The position numbers and the translations under genes are program-made. Below are positions 41,331 through 50,483 of a stretch of 64,000 bases of DNA, one piece after another. Positions within the stretch are counted from its first letter, which is position 1. The number at the start of each line of letters is the position of its first letter. Under the pieces are notes generated by a model. That model had not been told where the DNA came from, did no database searches, and saw only the letters and a list, made by a program, of their open reading frames with translations. Source of the stretch: Meira nashicola (lineage: Eukaryota > Basidiomycota > Exobasidiomycetes > Exobasidiales > Brachybasidiaceae); NCBI GenBank assembly GCA_001600355.1, contig BCJU01000003.1:2732519-2796518 (forward strand), in the 5' to 3' direction.

Positions 41331-41907
41331 CTTTGCTTTGCGAATGATGATTCCGAAGGGTGGCGACGCTGGAAAAAAGATAGATGCGAAATTGAGAATG
41401 TATGCAATCAATGTCGAGTGGAGTTTGTGCTTGCTTGCTTCTTATACGTTCAACATGATGCAAGGGTGTTGTTTGTTGAATGTTATCGTGGTAATAGGTG
41501 TTGTTTTCTCTTCTTGAATTCAAAAGTGATAGGTTGATGAAAGGGCTATATATACAATGGATGATGAAGGTTATTATTAATATATATCCCATACAATCCT
41601 TGATGACCTTGACACGCTTTCATTTAGAAAAAGTCACCCATCCTCCATCTCACAAGCTCAGACACAGTTAAGGTGCGATGCGTCAGCGTAGTTCTACATA
41701 CGCACGAACTGGCCCTGCGTAAGGCAGCGCATAAAGTCTACTGGTATCGGAGCAACAGCGCCTTTACAGTCAGTTCGGCATTCATACATAGCTTTGAGGA
41801 CGCGTTTTCCGCCAATGTATTCATTCAGTCTCTCTCTCTCACAACACTCATTATTATAAAGATAATGGAAGAAATTCTATTGAAACAAATTCTAGATACA
41901 TTGTTTT
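41331..41907. promoter_or_regulatory. SSK2 promoter / BVMO 3' flank
   Basis: 577 bp with AT-rich motifs (TATATATA near 41545, and an AT stretch at 41570-41590). No gene seen. Confidence 0.45.
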
Positions 41908-43677
41908 TCATTTTGCTAAACGTTCTTTTGGTGTTTCACGAGTTGTGAATTCTCCTGCTTTGAAACGTTTAACGAGTTCTTGAGAAGGTTTAGGAATTCC
42001 ACCTATTCCAAGCCATTCTCTAAATCGAGTTAAATAACCTCCAGGTGGACTACAACCTTTATAAATTAAATCTTTATGATAAAGTGGAAATGCTGAACGA
42101 ATCCAAAACATGAATTGCCAAGAAGGATACATTGTTGTTTGTCTTCCTGATTCTGCATCAACGTACCATGTACTACAATTATATCCGTAAACCATCTTTT
42201 GATAAGAAGTAGATTGTGCCCAAACGACTTCATCTTCTTCTGCTTCTGGTTTACAAGTTACCGTTGGACCGCGTTTGAAAGATGGATTTTTGACATCAAA
42301 AATGAAAGGTCTAGGTGTTTGTAAGATCGGTTGCATAACACGAATAGCAAATTGTGCTTGACATTCAGCCGTAAACATGAACGAAAAGTGTCCTGTTCCA
42401 CTATTTGTTCCCATTCCTTCAAAGAAGTTGGGAAAGTGAGAGATCATGCAAGATCTATATGTTTGAGGTCCTCCATTTTGCTTCCAATAATCTTGCAAGT
42501 TCACTCCATTTCTTCCAATGATCTTGAGTGGAAAACCTGCATCTTTTACCTTGAATCCGTTTGCCAAAACAATCACATCTGCAGGATATTCTGTGCCATC
42601 TTTTGTGATGACTGTATTTTCTTTGATTTGAGTTACATGAGAAGTGACTAAATCGACATTTTGACGTTGTAATGATTCAAGGTAACCGGTATCAAACACT
42701 CTCCTCTTGCATCCAGGAACGACTTCATCTAGTGAAGGAATGATGGCTTTATGATATTTTTCTGGTGCTGTCTTTTTAGCATATCGAATGCATTTAGCCG
42801 CGAATCTATTACGGAAAAAAGTTCCTAAACGATGTCTAAACATGTTTAGCATACTAAACTCCAAAACGATTGCAATTAACCAACGTTGGACTTTGTATAA
42901 TCCTGGAACATATAATAACATCCAACGCCAAAGTGCGAAATCGAAAGGATCATGAGGTCTTTGTGCATACCAATGCTTTGAACGAACTGCTTGATTAACT
43001 TGTTTTGCTTCTTTGGCGATTTGTGGTACAAATTGTGCTGCACTACAACCATTCCCTATTACGAAAACGTTCTTATTTGCTAAGCTGACACTATGATCCC
43101 ATCTGGCAGAATGAAAGATTGGTCCTTTGAAAGATTCATTTCCAGAGATATCACAATCGTTCGGAATGTTGAGATGTCCTAAACCGGTAAATAAGATTCG
43201 ACAAAGGTAATGCTTTGGTGGAGCAGATTCCGTTTTTTCATTTCCACCTTTGATTCCTTTTGCAGGTCTTGTATAAACGTGCCATAAACCTAACTTTTCA
43301 TCCCATTCAGCTAAGTGAACTTCAGTGAAAAATCTACTCTTTCTCGTTATATCAAATCTATCGGCAACTTCTTGTAAATAAGTTCGAATTTCATCGTGTA
43401 AAGCGAAAAAAGAAGACCAATTACGCTTTTGTGCAAAACTGAAAGAGTATAATGGAATTGGAATATCACATCCTGCTCCTGGATATGTATTACTCCACCA
43501 AGTTCCACCAATTCCACCTTCACGTTCTAAAATCAAGAAATCCTTTTCATCCGACATTAATTGTAAATGACAAGTTAATGCCAAACTTGTCACTCCTGCT
43601 CCTATTGCTATCACATTGTGATATTCTGCAGGAATTGATTTGTAGTCTATTTCGTCGTTCTTCTTTTGTACGGCCAT
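41908..43677 (-). CDS. Flavin-dependent monooxygenase, Baeyer-Villiger type
   Basis: Protein of 589 residues. The class uses FAD and NADPH to insert oxygen into ketones or aldehydes. First dinucleotide fold: VIAIGAGVTSLALTCHL; the last Gly of GxGxxG is replaced by Ser. The GGIGGTWWSNTYPGAGCDIP block is typical. The BVMO fingerprint is FKGPIFHSARWD (FxGxxxHxxxWD), and the second nucleotide motif is FVIGNGCSAAQFVPQI. A third block, DVIVLANGFKV, is the D-G-ATG-like motif of the family. These point to the 4-hydroxyacetophenone/steroid monooxygenase-like branch. A C-terminal basic tail (TRETPKERLAK) has no PTS1. ATG 43677 is the start. Activity is likely, substrate unknown. Confidence 0.88.
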   Translation of the reverse strand: MAVQKKNDEIDYKSIPAEYHNVIAIGAGVTSLALTCHLQLMSDEKDFLILEREGGIGGTWWSNTYPGAGCDIPIPLYSFSFAQKRNWSSFFALHDEIRTYLQEVADRFDITRKSRFFTEVHLAEWDEKLGLWHVYTRPAKGIKGGNEKTESAPPKHYLCRILFTGLGHLNIPNDCDISGNESFKGPIFHSARWDHSVSLANKNVFVIGNGCSAAQFVPQIAKEAKQVNQAVRSKHWYAQRPHDPFDFALWRWMLLYVPGLYKVQRWLIAIVLEFSMLNMFRHRLGTFFRNRFAAKCIRYAKKTAPEKYHKAIIPSLDEVVPGCKRRVFDTGYLESLQRQNVDLVTSHVTQIKENTVITKDGTEYPADVIVLANGFKVKDAGFPLKIIGRNGVNLQDYWKQNGGPQTYRSCMISHFPNFFEGMGTNSGTGHFSFMFTAECQAQFAIRVMQPILQTPRPFIFDVKNPSFKRGPTVTCKPEAEEDEVVWAQSTSYQKMVYGYNCSTWYVDAESGRQTTMYPSWQFMFWIRSAFPLYHKDLIYKGCSPPGGYLTRFREWLGIGGIPKPSQELVKRFKAGEFTTRETPKERLAK

Positions 43678-44143
43678 CTTGTGAGAATGTTAGAAATGGG
43701 AGGTAAGCTTTTACTTTGTTGTGTGAGGACCTCTTCTTTTAAATACTCCTGATCAAAAGCCGAGAACGAATATCTCATAACCTGAAAGCCGAAATTTGAA
43801 AAAGAAAAAGTATGGTTGGATGGAGGAGCTGCACGCAATTAAACACGCTTTCAACAATCACTTTAATTCGGGAAGATTGTCTCAAGGCAGTACAGCGCCC
43901 TGATAACTTTTCACTTGTAAAGCGGGTAAGACCCCGCCACCACCCCGCACAAAAAAAAATCAGCTAATCAATCCAAGGGAAAAAAATAGAGATTCAGTTC
44001 GCCGACTTCCGTTTTATCATTTGCGGAAGATGGAGTATTGTTAATATGATAAAGTATTTTTTGTGTTCTGTAATCCCAATGATTATGCAAGTAATAGTAT
44101 ACAAGATGAAGCAATAATAGTTTTTTCCTCGTCAAACAATCAA
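43678..44143. other. Intergenic region
   Basis: 466 bp holding the BVMO promoter and the PDI gene 3' end. No gene, RNA or repeat is recognised. Confidence 0.45.
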
Positions 44144-46378
44144 TCAATCCACTTTTCCATACGCTGGCAATCTTTGTGAATGAATGGAAGCATATCTTGC
44201 TTGACGTCGTAAATAAGATACTAATAAACCTATAATTACGATCGTCAAACAGAATGAAGCGAACAAGTGATTTGCAATCCATAATAGACAACTTTCGATA
44301 AAAGATGCCGTTTCACGTACTCCACGATCTAAGTATGTTCTACTACTCTTTGCACGTACACCTTTTCCATTCCAAATCAAATCTAACGCTTCAAATATTT
44401 GATCATTATCCAACCAATTCACTCGTTGATTTGATGCGTATGGATCTACAAATCTTGATGGTAAGTCATAATATTCATATCTTGATCCGTCGGCTAATAA
44501 AATTCGTGGCACTTGCGTTGGTTTGATTGAATAATATTTCCGAATTGCAGTTGCCCATCTATCTGCATCGATCCAAGCAAATAGCAAATGTTCACCTTTT
44601 TGCTCGGTATTCTCACTTTGTACTCTTTCTTTCTCTTCAGCCTTTTTGCGCCATGCCAATGCTAATTCACGTAATGAACGTAACTCCTCATCCCGCATTG
44701 TCGCTCCCGTTCCTGTACCTTGTCTTCTGCCGCTATGATATACATCCGATAATGCTGCTAAAACGACTGGCGTATTTTGTCTGTTATTGATCACCTCACT
44801 GAACGTGTTTCCCGTCACTTCTACAATGCTTGGGAACCGTTCCGAATCAAGCCAGGAAGCGATGCTTGTTTGTAAATCTTTTCCTTTCGATCGTTCTTTT
44901 GACGGATGAAGGCTGCTTGTTGGCGTAGTATCATCGTGGTCTTTAAAGACGAGCAGACCGGAAAGTGCAGATGACTGGATGGATGATTTTGATAGTCTGG
45001 TACGATATCGTTGAATTAATTCCACATCCGATGATCGATAGACATGAATAGGCGTGGTGAGTAAAATCCTTGAAGCACGTGTGACAGCGTCCACCTCTTG
45101 TTCCGGTACGCCTTCCTCGTGTAAATAGAGGAAGAATACCTCATCATTTTTGGAGATATCATGAACCTCTTTTGAAGAGATTTGTCGAACACCAGATGCG
45201 CTACCTGCCTTTAAAGCCCACGTTCTCATTGCATCAAATGATCTTCCTCCTCGATATTCTGTTGATTCTCCGTCGTTATACATTCGTAAAGTTGGAAAAC
45301 TTTGGATAGAATAAGAAACGCAAATTGAATGATTGGCTTCACAATCTACTTCAACTACACTAACTCTATCTTTTAATGCTTCTCCAATTTGACGAAAGGC
45401 ACCTGCCATCGCACGACAATGTGGACACCAAGGTGCAAAAAATTTGACAAACGTTGCACCATGGTTGTCGTTTTTACTCAAGAATTGATGCAAAGCTTGC
45501 TTGTCCTTGACAGCTTCATCTATTCCGAATTGTAACACTCTACCTTGCGGATTGGGTCTTTGAAATACTGTGGGTGGTGGTGGTGTTTGCTCTTTGCTTA
45601 TATCTTGTTTTGGAGGTATGGTAGGAACCTTTTTTTCTTGCTTCTCATCTTCAGTGCCAGCGCCAGCGCCAGCGACGGGAGCGGGAGCATTTACAGGCGG
45701 AACAACATTACCAGGAGCGGCTTTGGGAATATCTGCTGGTTTTTGTTGTGGTCCGACTACTTCGGGTTGTGGTTTTGGTCCAATTGCATCACCCTTGAGT
45801 TCACCGTTGATTGTGTTTGCTGTTGATCCAGTTGAAGCATCTAAAGGATGTGGTATATCGCTCACACCCTTCGATTTACGATATCGTGATGCTTCCAAAT
45901 CTACAAAAGCAGCCAATTCTGTATATTCTCGATCCCCAGTAAATTCACTTTCAGTTTGAATGCCATCTTTGTATAAACTTAATTTAGGTATATGTTTAAC
46001 ACCTTCTTGAACGCATAAAGATTGTTCAGCGCTACAATCAACTTGTGCTAATGAAAACGGAGCGTCTGGATAACTATTTCGTAATATATCTTTGTTTGAC
46101 GTTAATTCTTGCCAAATCGGAGCAAGATCTTTGCATGATTGTGATGTTGGTGTATAGAATTCGATAAACCAAGATCCTTTCCCGATTTCAGTTGACCAAT
46201 TTGCACTTGTGAGAAGTAAGGATGAATCTACAAAAGCAGAAATTGTACTTTCTTTTGTAGGAGCAGGAAAAGCTTGAGCAAATTGACCGACAAACAGAAG
46301 AAAGAGACTGATCAACACATATGACTTGCAAATTATCCTTGACGCTACACCCCACGTTTGAGATGTGGTCAAAGTCAT
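44144..46378 (-). CDS. Membrane-anchored protein disulfide isomerase (Eps1/TMX-like)
   Basis: Protein of 744 residues from ATG 46378 (the frame opens at GTG 46387). The enzyme class makes and reshuffles disulfides in the ER. A signal sequence (YVLISLFLLFVGQFAQA, residues 20-36) leads. The first thioredoxin-like domain (about 45-160) has FYTPTSQSC at the active-site position: only Cys82 of the pair remains (SxxC), so it should not be an oxidase. A Pro-rich linker (PAPVAGAGAGTEDE) follows. The second domain (about 290-400) carries a complete FFAPWCPHCRAM (CxxC near 317-320). A third, divergent region (about 420-640) could be a non-catalytic thioredoxin-like fold. A C-terminal membrane span (FASFCLTIVIIGLLVSYLRRQ) anchors it. 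Yeast Eps1 has this order, hence the comparison. No KDEL-type tail. Divergent from POX1. Confidence 0.82.
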   Translation of the reverse strand: MTLTTSQTWGVASRIICKSYVLISLFLLFVGQFAQAFPAPTKESTISAFVDSSLLLTSANWSTEIGKGSWFIEFYTPTSQSCKDLAPIWQELTSNKDILRNSYPDAPFSLAQVDCSAEQSLCVQEGVKHIPKLSLYKDGIQTESEFTGDREYTELAAFVDLEASRYRKSKGVSDIPHPLDASTGSTANTINGELKGDAIGPKPQPEVVGPQQKPADIPKAAPGNVVPPVNAPAPVAGAGAGTEDEKQEKKVPTIPPKQDISKEQTPPPPTVFQRPNPQGRVLQFGIDEAVKDKQALHQFLSKNDNHGATFVKFFAPWCPHCRAMAGAFRQIGEALKDRVSVVEVDCEANHSICVSYSIQSFPTLRMYNDGESTEYRGGRSFDAMRTWALKAGSASGVRQISSKEVHDISKNDEVFFLYLHEEGVPEQEVDAVTRASRILLTTPIHVYRSSDVELIQRYRTRLSKSSIQSSALSGLLVFKDHDDTTPTSSLHPSKERSKGKDLQTSIASWLDSERFPSIVEVTGNTFSEVINNRQNTPVVLAALSDVYHSGRRQGTGTGATMRDEELRSLRELALAWRKKAEEKERVQSENTEQKGEHLLFAWIDADRWATAIRKYYSIKPTQVPRILLADGSRYEYYDLPSRFVDPYASNQRVNWLDNDQIFEALDLIWNGKGVRAKSSRTYLDRGVRETASFIESCLLWIANHLFASFCLTIVIIGLLVSYLRRQARYASIHSQRLPAYGKVD

Positions 46379-47058
46379 GACGAACACCGCCTCTTGACTT
46401 GATGATAAGGGGGGTGTGGGCTTTTACTGATTTAGACTTCTTCAATCATTTACAGTTGCTTCTAGTTCGATCACTTTTCGTTTTGATTTGGTATGGTAGA
46501 ATGTATGCGGCGCGTGTGTAAATGTATAAAATGCCAAGGAACATGAATCTCAATAGAAGCCCAAACCATGCAGATTCTTGCAGTTCGCATGTTTAAGATG
46601 ATATAAGCATTCTTTACGTAAGCTCATGTATTCCTTACTAAATCTCGCTTGTTTGCTTTCAGAGTATATGCGAGCTTGAGCAGGCGAGTTACATATATGT
46701 ATTTGGCTCTGTTCTAGAAGACGCGTAATTTTTTAATCTTTGTCAAAGGTATTTTTTTTCGGAGAATGACCTCGCTTTAGTGATTTTAGGCACTTTACCA
46801 CTTTCGGCCTTTTTACCCCAGACTATCGCCTAAAAATCGCTCCACCATTACCGGTTTTTGATTCAGTGCCGGATTGCATACATTCTTCATAGACTGCTGC
46901 TGATGGAATCTGATCAAAAGTGTTGATCTTAATTCGCTTGACGATCTCGCTATTGTGAACTGAGGAAAAAAGGTATTTAAAAACCTATCTGTACTTCCAA
47001 CATCCCTCTTCCTTTCTTCACACCATTCAAACACCTCTCTCTTCACTTTACCATCATA
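46379..47058. promoter_or_regulatory. Divergent region with the acyl-CoA oxidase promoter
   Basis: 680 bp. A TATA-type element GGTATTTAAAAAC (about 46972-46984) lies 75-87 bp before the POX1 ATG, followed by a C/T-rich leader (CATCCCTCTTCCTTTCTTC) typical of highly expressed fungal genes. I do not see a clear oleate-response element. Confidence 0.6.
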
Positions 47059-49359
47059 ATGTCTTCAATCGGTGCTTCATCCTCCCCTGCTGCTGCCGCT
47101 GATGGCATTGGTGCAGTAATGACAGAATGGAAACCGCTTTCAACTCCTAAATCTGGTGATCCAGCCGCTCGTGTTACACTTCCAATTCCAATCGGACCTC
47201 ATGCAAAACAAACAGAAAAGGATATTGAAGCTGCTCGTGCAAGAACAGCATTTGATCCAAAAAAGATTGAACACATTTTACGTGATGGAAGAATCGATAA
47301 TGAAACTCGTCATACAATGATTAAAACGTTAGATTCAGATGAAGTTTTTGGAAATTGGAAAAAGCGTATGTTTCATATGAATCGTGAACAAAAGATGGCA
47401 ATGTCGCATTTAGCATGTAGAAGATTATTGGAAATCGCTGCAAGAGATGATTGGGATACACAAATGATCATTGAAGCTGCAACAAGTTTAGATTTGCAAT
47501 CTCCTGTAACGATTCATTGGGTTGCCTTTGTTCCAGTTATTATGGGTCAAGGTTCAATGGAACAAGTGGATAGATGGGCTTCTCGTGCAATGACTCATCA
47601 AATTTTAGGTTGTTATTTACAAACTGAATTAGGACATGGAACGAATGTACAAGCATTAGAAACTACTGCAACTTATAACGAATCTACAGAATCATTCGAT
47701 TTACACAGTCCAACTCTCACAAGTACAAAATGGTGGGCAGGTGGTTCAGGTACAACGGCCACACATGGAATCGTTCAAGCTCAATTAATCATTAAAGGAA
47801 AGAGATATGGACCTCATCTATTCTTTTGTCCTTTACGTGACGTTCGTAGTGGAAAACTTTTGGATAATATCGTTGCAGGTGATATTGGACCAAAAACATA
47901 TGATGCTTTCGGTGGTTTAGATAACGGTTGGGTTCGTTTCAATCACGTTCAATTGCCAAGATTTAATATGTTATCTAAATTCGCTCAAGTGAAAAAGAAT
48001 GGTGAATACGTTAGACCTCCTTCGGATAAATTAAGTTATGGTGGTATGATCTTCATTCGTAGTCAAATGATCGATCGTACAGGATGGATGTTATCAAGAG
48101 CACAAACGATTGCAACACGTTATTCTTTGGTAAGAAGACAATTTCGTGATCCTGATAGCAAAGATCCAAGTGAATCAGAACGTAGCGTTCTAAGTTACCC
48201 TTCTTTAAACAGAAGAATGGTTCCTCTTTTATCTAAAAGTTATGCTTACATTATCGCAGGTCGTCATATGCGTCACCTTTACGAAGAAATGTCTGCTCAA
48301 TTAGATCAAGGTGATACATCTTTATTAGCAGACGTTCATGTTGCTTCTTCAAGTTTAAAAGCTTATTGCACAAAACAAGCTTTAGATGGTATCGAAGAAT
48401 CACGTCAAGCATTAGGTGGTCATGGATTCGGAGTTTATGCTGGTTTCACTTCTATTTTCCCTGATAATGCACCTGCAGTCACTTATGAAGGTGATAATTA
48501 CGTTTTAGCTCAACAAGTTGGACGTGCATTACTCAAAAATGCAAATGGATTAGAAAAAGATGCAAAGAATACAAAATTAACAAATACAACAAACTTTTTA
48601 AACGCATTATTAACAAAAGGTGCTTTACCTTTACAAGTTCCAACAACATCTGCTCAATGGCGTCAAAGATCAGTTTATTCAACTGCACTTCAATTACGTG
48701 CTGCACGTAGAGTTGCTGATTTAGTTGCAGAAATTAAATCCGGTCGTAGATTCGTTGATTTAAGTTGGGATTGCGTTGAAGTTGCACGTAGTCATGCTGA
48801 AGTTGTTGTTGATATTTGGTTTTCAGAAGGTGTTGAAACTGATGCAAATAATTATGGAAAAACGGAATCAGAATGGATTCGTAAATTGGTTTGTTTACAT
48901 GCTTTAATTTGTTTACAACGTGATATCACTCCACTCGTTTTACCTTCTGCAAACGGTCGTGGATTAGCAGATTATCCTGCTGGAACGGCAGTTTTAACGC
49001 CTGAAAGTGTTTTATCATTAGAACAAGCAGTAAGAGAATTAGTAGAAGAATTATTACCTCAAGTAATCGGTTTAACAGACGCATTCGGTTGGACAGATTG
49101 GGAATTAGCTTCTTCTTTAGGTCGTTACGACGGTAGGGTTTATGAAAGTTTAATGGCAGAAGCTGAAGCAAATCCTATCAATCATTCACGCAAATCTGAT
49201 GGGGTAGATAACGCAAACGTTGGTCGTTATAATTACGGAAGTTCTGAAACAGGTAGACATGTTGCTGAAACATGGAGAAGACATATCGAACCTTTATTAA
49301 GAGATGCAAACAAAAATTCTGGTGATGAACCAATTCGTGGAGATGGTTCAAAGCTTTAG
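47059..49359 (+). CDS. POX1: Peroxisomal acyl-CoA oxidase
   Basis: Protein of 766 residues; first step of peroxisomal beta-oxidation, oxidising acyl-CoA to trans-2-enoyl-CoA with FAD and producing H2O2. Family text: HWVAFVPVIMGQGSMEQ, GCYLQTELGHGTNVQALETTA, KWWAGGSGTTATHGIVQAQL, GDIGPKTYDAFGGLDNGWVRF, SLKAYCTKQALDGIEESRQALGGHGF and YEGDNYVLAQQVGRALLK. The Glu in VTYEGDNYVL is the catalytic base. The C-terminus is SKL, a PTS1 peroxisome signal. Length is normal. Codon choice is the most biased in the window: GGT, CGT, GCT and TTA dominate, as in strongly expressed genes. No intron. TATA box upstream. Confidence 0.95.
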   Translation: MSSIGASSSPAAAADGIGAVMTEWKPLSTPKSGDPAARVTLPIPIGPHAKQTEKDIEAARARTAFDPKKIEHILRDGRIDNETRHTMIKTLDSDEVFGNWKKRMFHMNREQKMAMSHLACRRLLEIAARDDWDTQMIIEAATSLDLQSPVTIHWVAFVPVIMGQGSMEQVDRWASRAMTHQILGCYLQTELGHGTNVQALETTATYNESTESFDLHSPTLTSTKWWAGGSGTTATHGIVQAQLIIKGKRYGPHLFFCPLRDVRSGKLLDNIVAGDIGPKTYDAFGGLDNGWVRFNHVQLPRFNMLSKFAQVKKNGEYVRPPSDKLSYGGMIFIRSQMIDRTGWMLSRAQTIATRYSLVRRQFRDPDSKDPSESERSVLSYPSLNRRMVPLLSKSYAYIIAGRHMRHLYEEMSAQLDQGDTSLLADVHVASSSLKAYCTKQALDGIEESRQALGGHGFGVYAGFTSIFPDNAPAVTYEGDNYVLAQQVGRALLKNANGLEKDAKNTKLTNTTNFLNALLTKGALPLQVPTTSAQWRQRSVYSTALQLRAARRVADLVAEIKSGRRFVDLSWDCVEVARSHAEVVVDIWFSEGVETDANNYGKTESEWIRKLVCLHALICLQRDITPLVLPSANGRGLADYPAGTAVLTPESVLSLEQAVRELVEELLPQVIGLTDAFGWTDWELASSLGRYDGRVYESLMAEAEANPINHSRKSDGVDNANVGRYNYGSSETGRHVAETWRRHIEPLLRDANKNSGDEPIRGDGSKL

Positions 49360-50483
49360 ATAGATGATATATAGAATGTCACACTTTTATTCCTATTCAA
49401 TTGATTCCTTACTATACATACACACTTTTTTTACCGCAGTGAACCTTTTTGAGTTAAAATCGATAGATAGCATGCATGGAAGATCAGTAGCCTTTCTCTA
49501 ACCGTTGAAAAGGGTAAAATAAAATACGCTAAAAAATCTACTTGGCAGATTACCTGTATTCCAACACTGCGCCAAAAATTATTACATGCATCCTAATTTT
49601 AAAAAAAGATTATTATTTGTTGATCGGTTTCACTGGTAATTTGCCATGCAAGATCATACATACATGCATACCCTATGTAAGACTATGATCAGAGAAGGAT
49701 TGAATATTGTTAATTGTATGTACGTATGTGCATACATGCATGCATAACAATCATATCCTAATTGTGTGTAAGGCGAGCTTCGGATTGTAGCGGAAATGTT
49801 GTGTTTTGAGTATGTATATTGTATGTGAGGAGATCCTATTTGCATCTGTTTTATCTGAGCTTGGACTCTTTTATTTTTTCCTTCTCCTGTACGAGAGTGA
49901 TAAATGTACTTTTTAGCTTTGTTTGAAGTTTGAGAGGGATCATGTGCCGCGGGAACTAGGCTTAAAAACTGTTTCTTCTTGCATTATACATATGTACATA
50001 AAATATAGACTACATTAAATGAAAGAGGGGTCCTGTATATGTTACCGTTCCGCTTCAACTTTTTGCTTTGCTTTGCTTTGCTTGCGTGTATGCATTACAA
50101 ACAAAAACGGCGAAAGAATCAATTAAAGAGGACTAAATTAGCATTGCGAGCACCGGCGCAAATGAAGAAGAGTGCGAGTGCAAAGCAGAAGTTAATGTAT
50201 GTATGTACCTCATGCCCAAGCGTTCTTTTTACATTTTCATTAATCTTCCCTTCAACCATTACGATCTTCAAAAAGATCGCACAGGGCAATAATTGTAGTA
50301 CAAGGCTGTTTATTCTTTGCCTAAAAAGGTGTGCCGTATACCCTGAATGATTAAGTTCATTCGTTCAAGATACCAAGAAGTACAAGAGCAACAACAATAG
50401 TTATACCCAAAAAACACATCACACATACACAGCAAAATACCCTTCATTTTAATCACATTTATGCACATCAAAATCACAACATC
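49360..50483. other. 1.1-kb intergenic region with simple repeats
   Basis: Contains clusters of CATACATGCATG-type palindromic tetramers (about 49655-49745) and a five-fold TTTGC run (50062-50084). Short frames have no recognisable content. It holds the 3' end of POX1 and the long promoter of the MSB1-domain gene. No RNA gene identified. Confidence 0.45.
50062..50084. repeat. TTTGC pentamer microsatellite
   Basis: About four and a half tandem copies of TTTGC, in non-coding sequence. Confidence 0.8.

Noticed and set aside
32744..49359. Secondary-metabolite cluster (MFS, BVMO, oxidases near each other)
   Set aside because: No backbone synthase is present, the genes are interleaved with housekeeping genes, and the distances are large.
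49654..49845. Small minus-strand ORF in the POX1-MSB1 gap
   Set aside because: It is a translation of CATA/CATG simple repeats (Tyr/His/Thr-rich).
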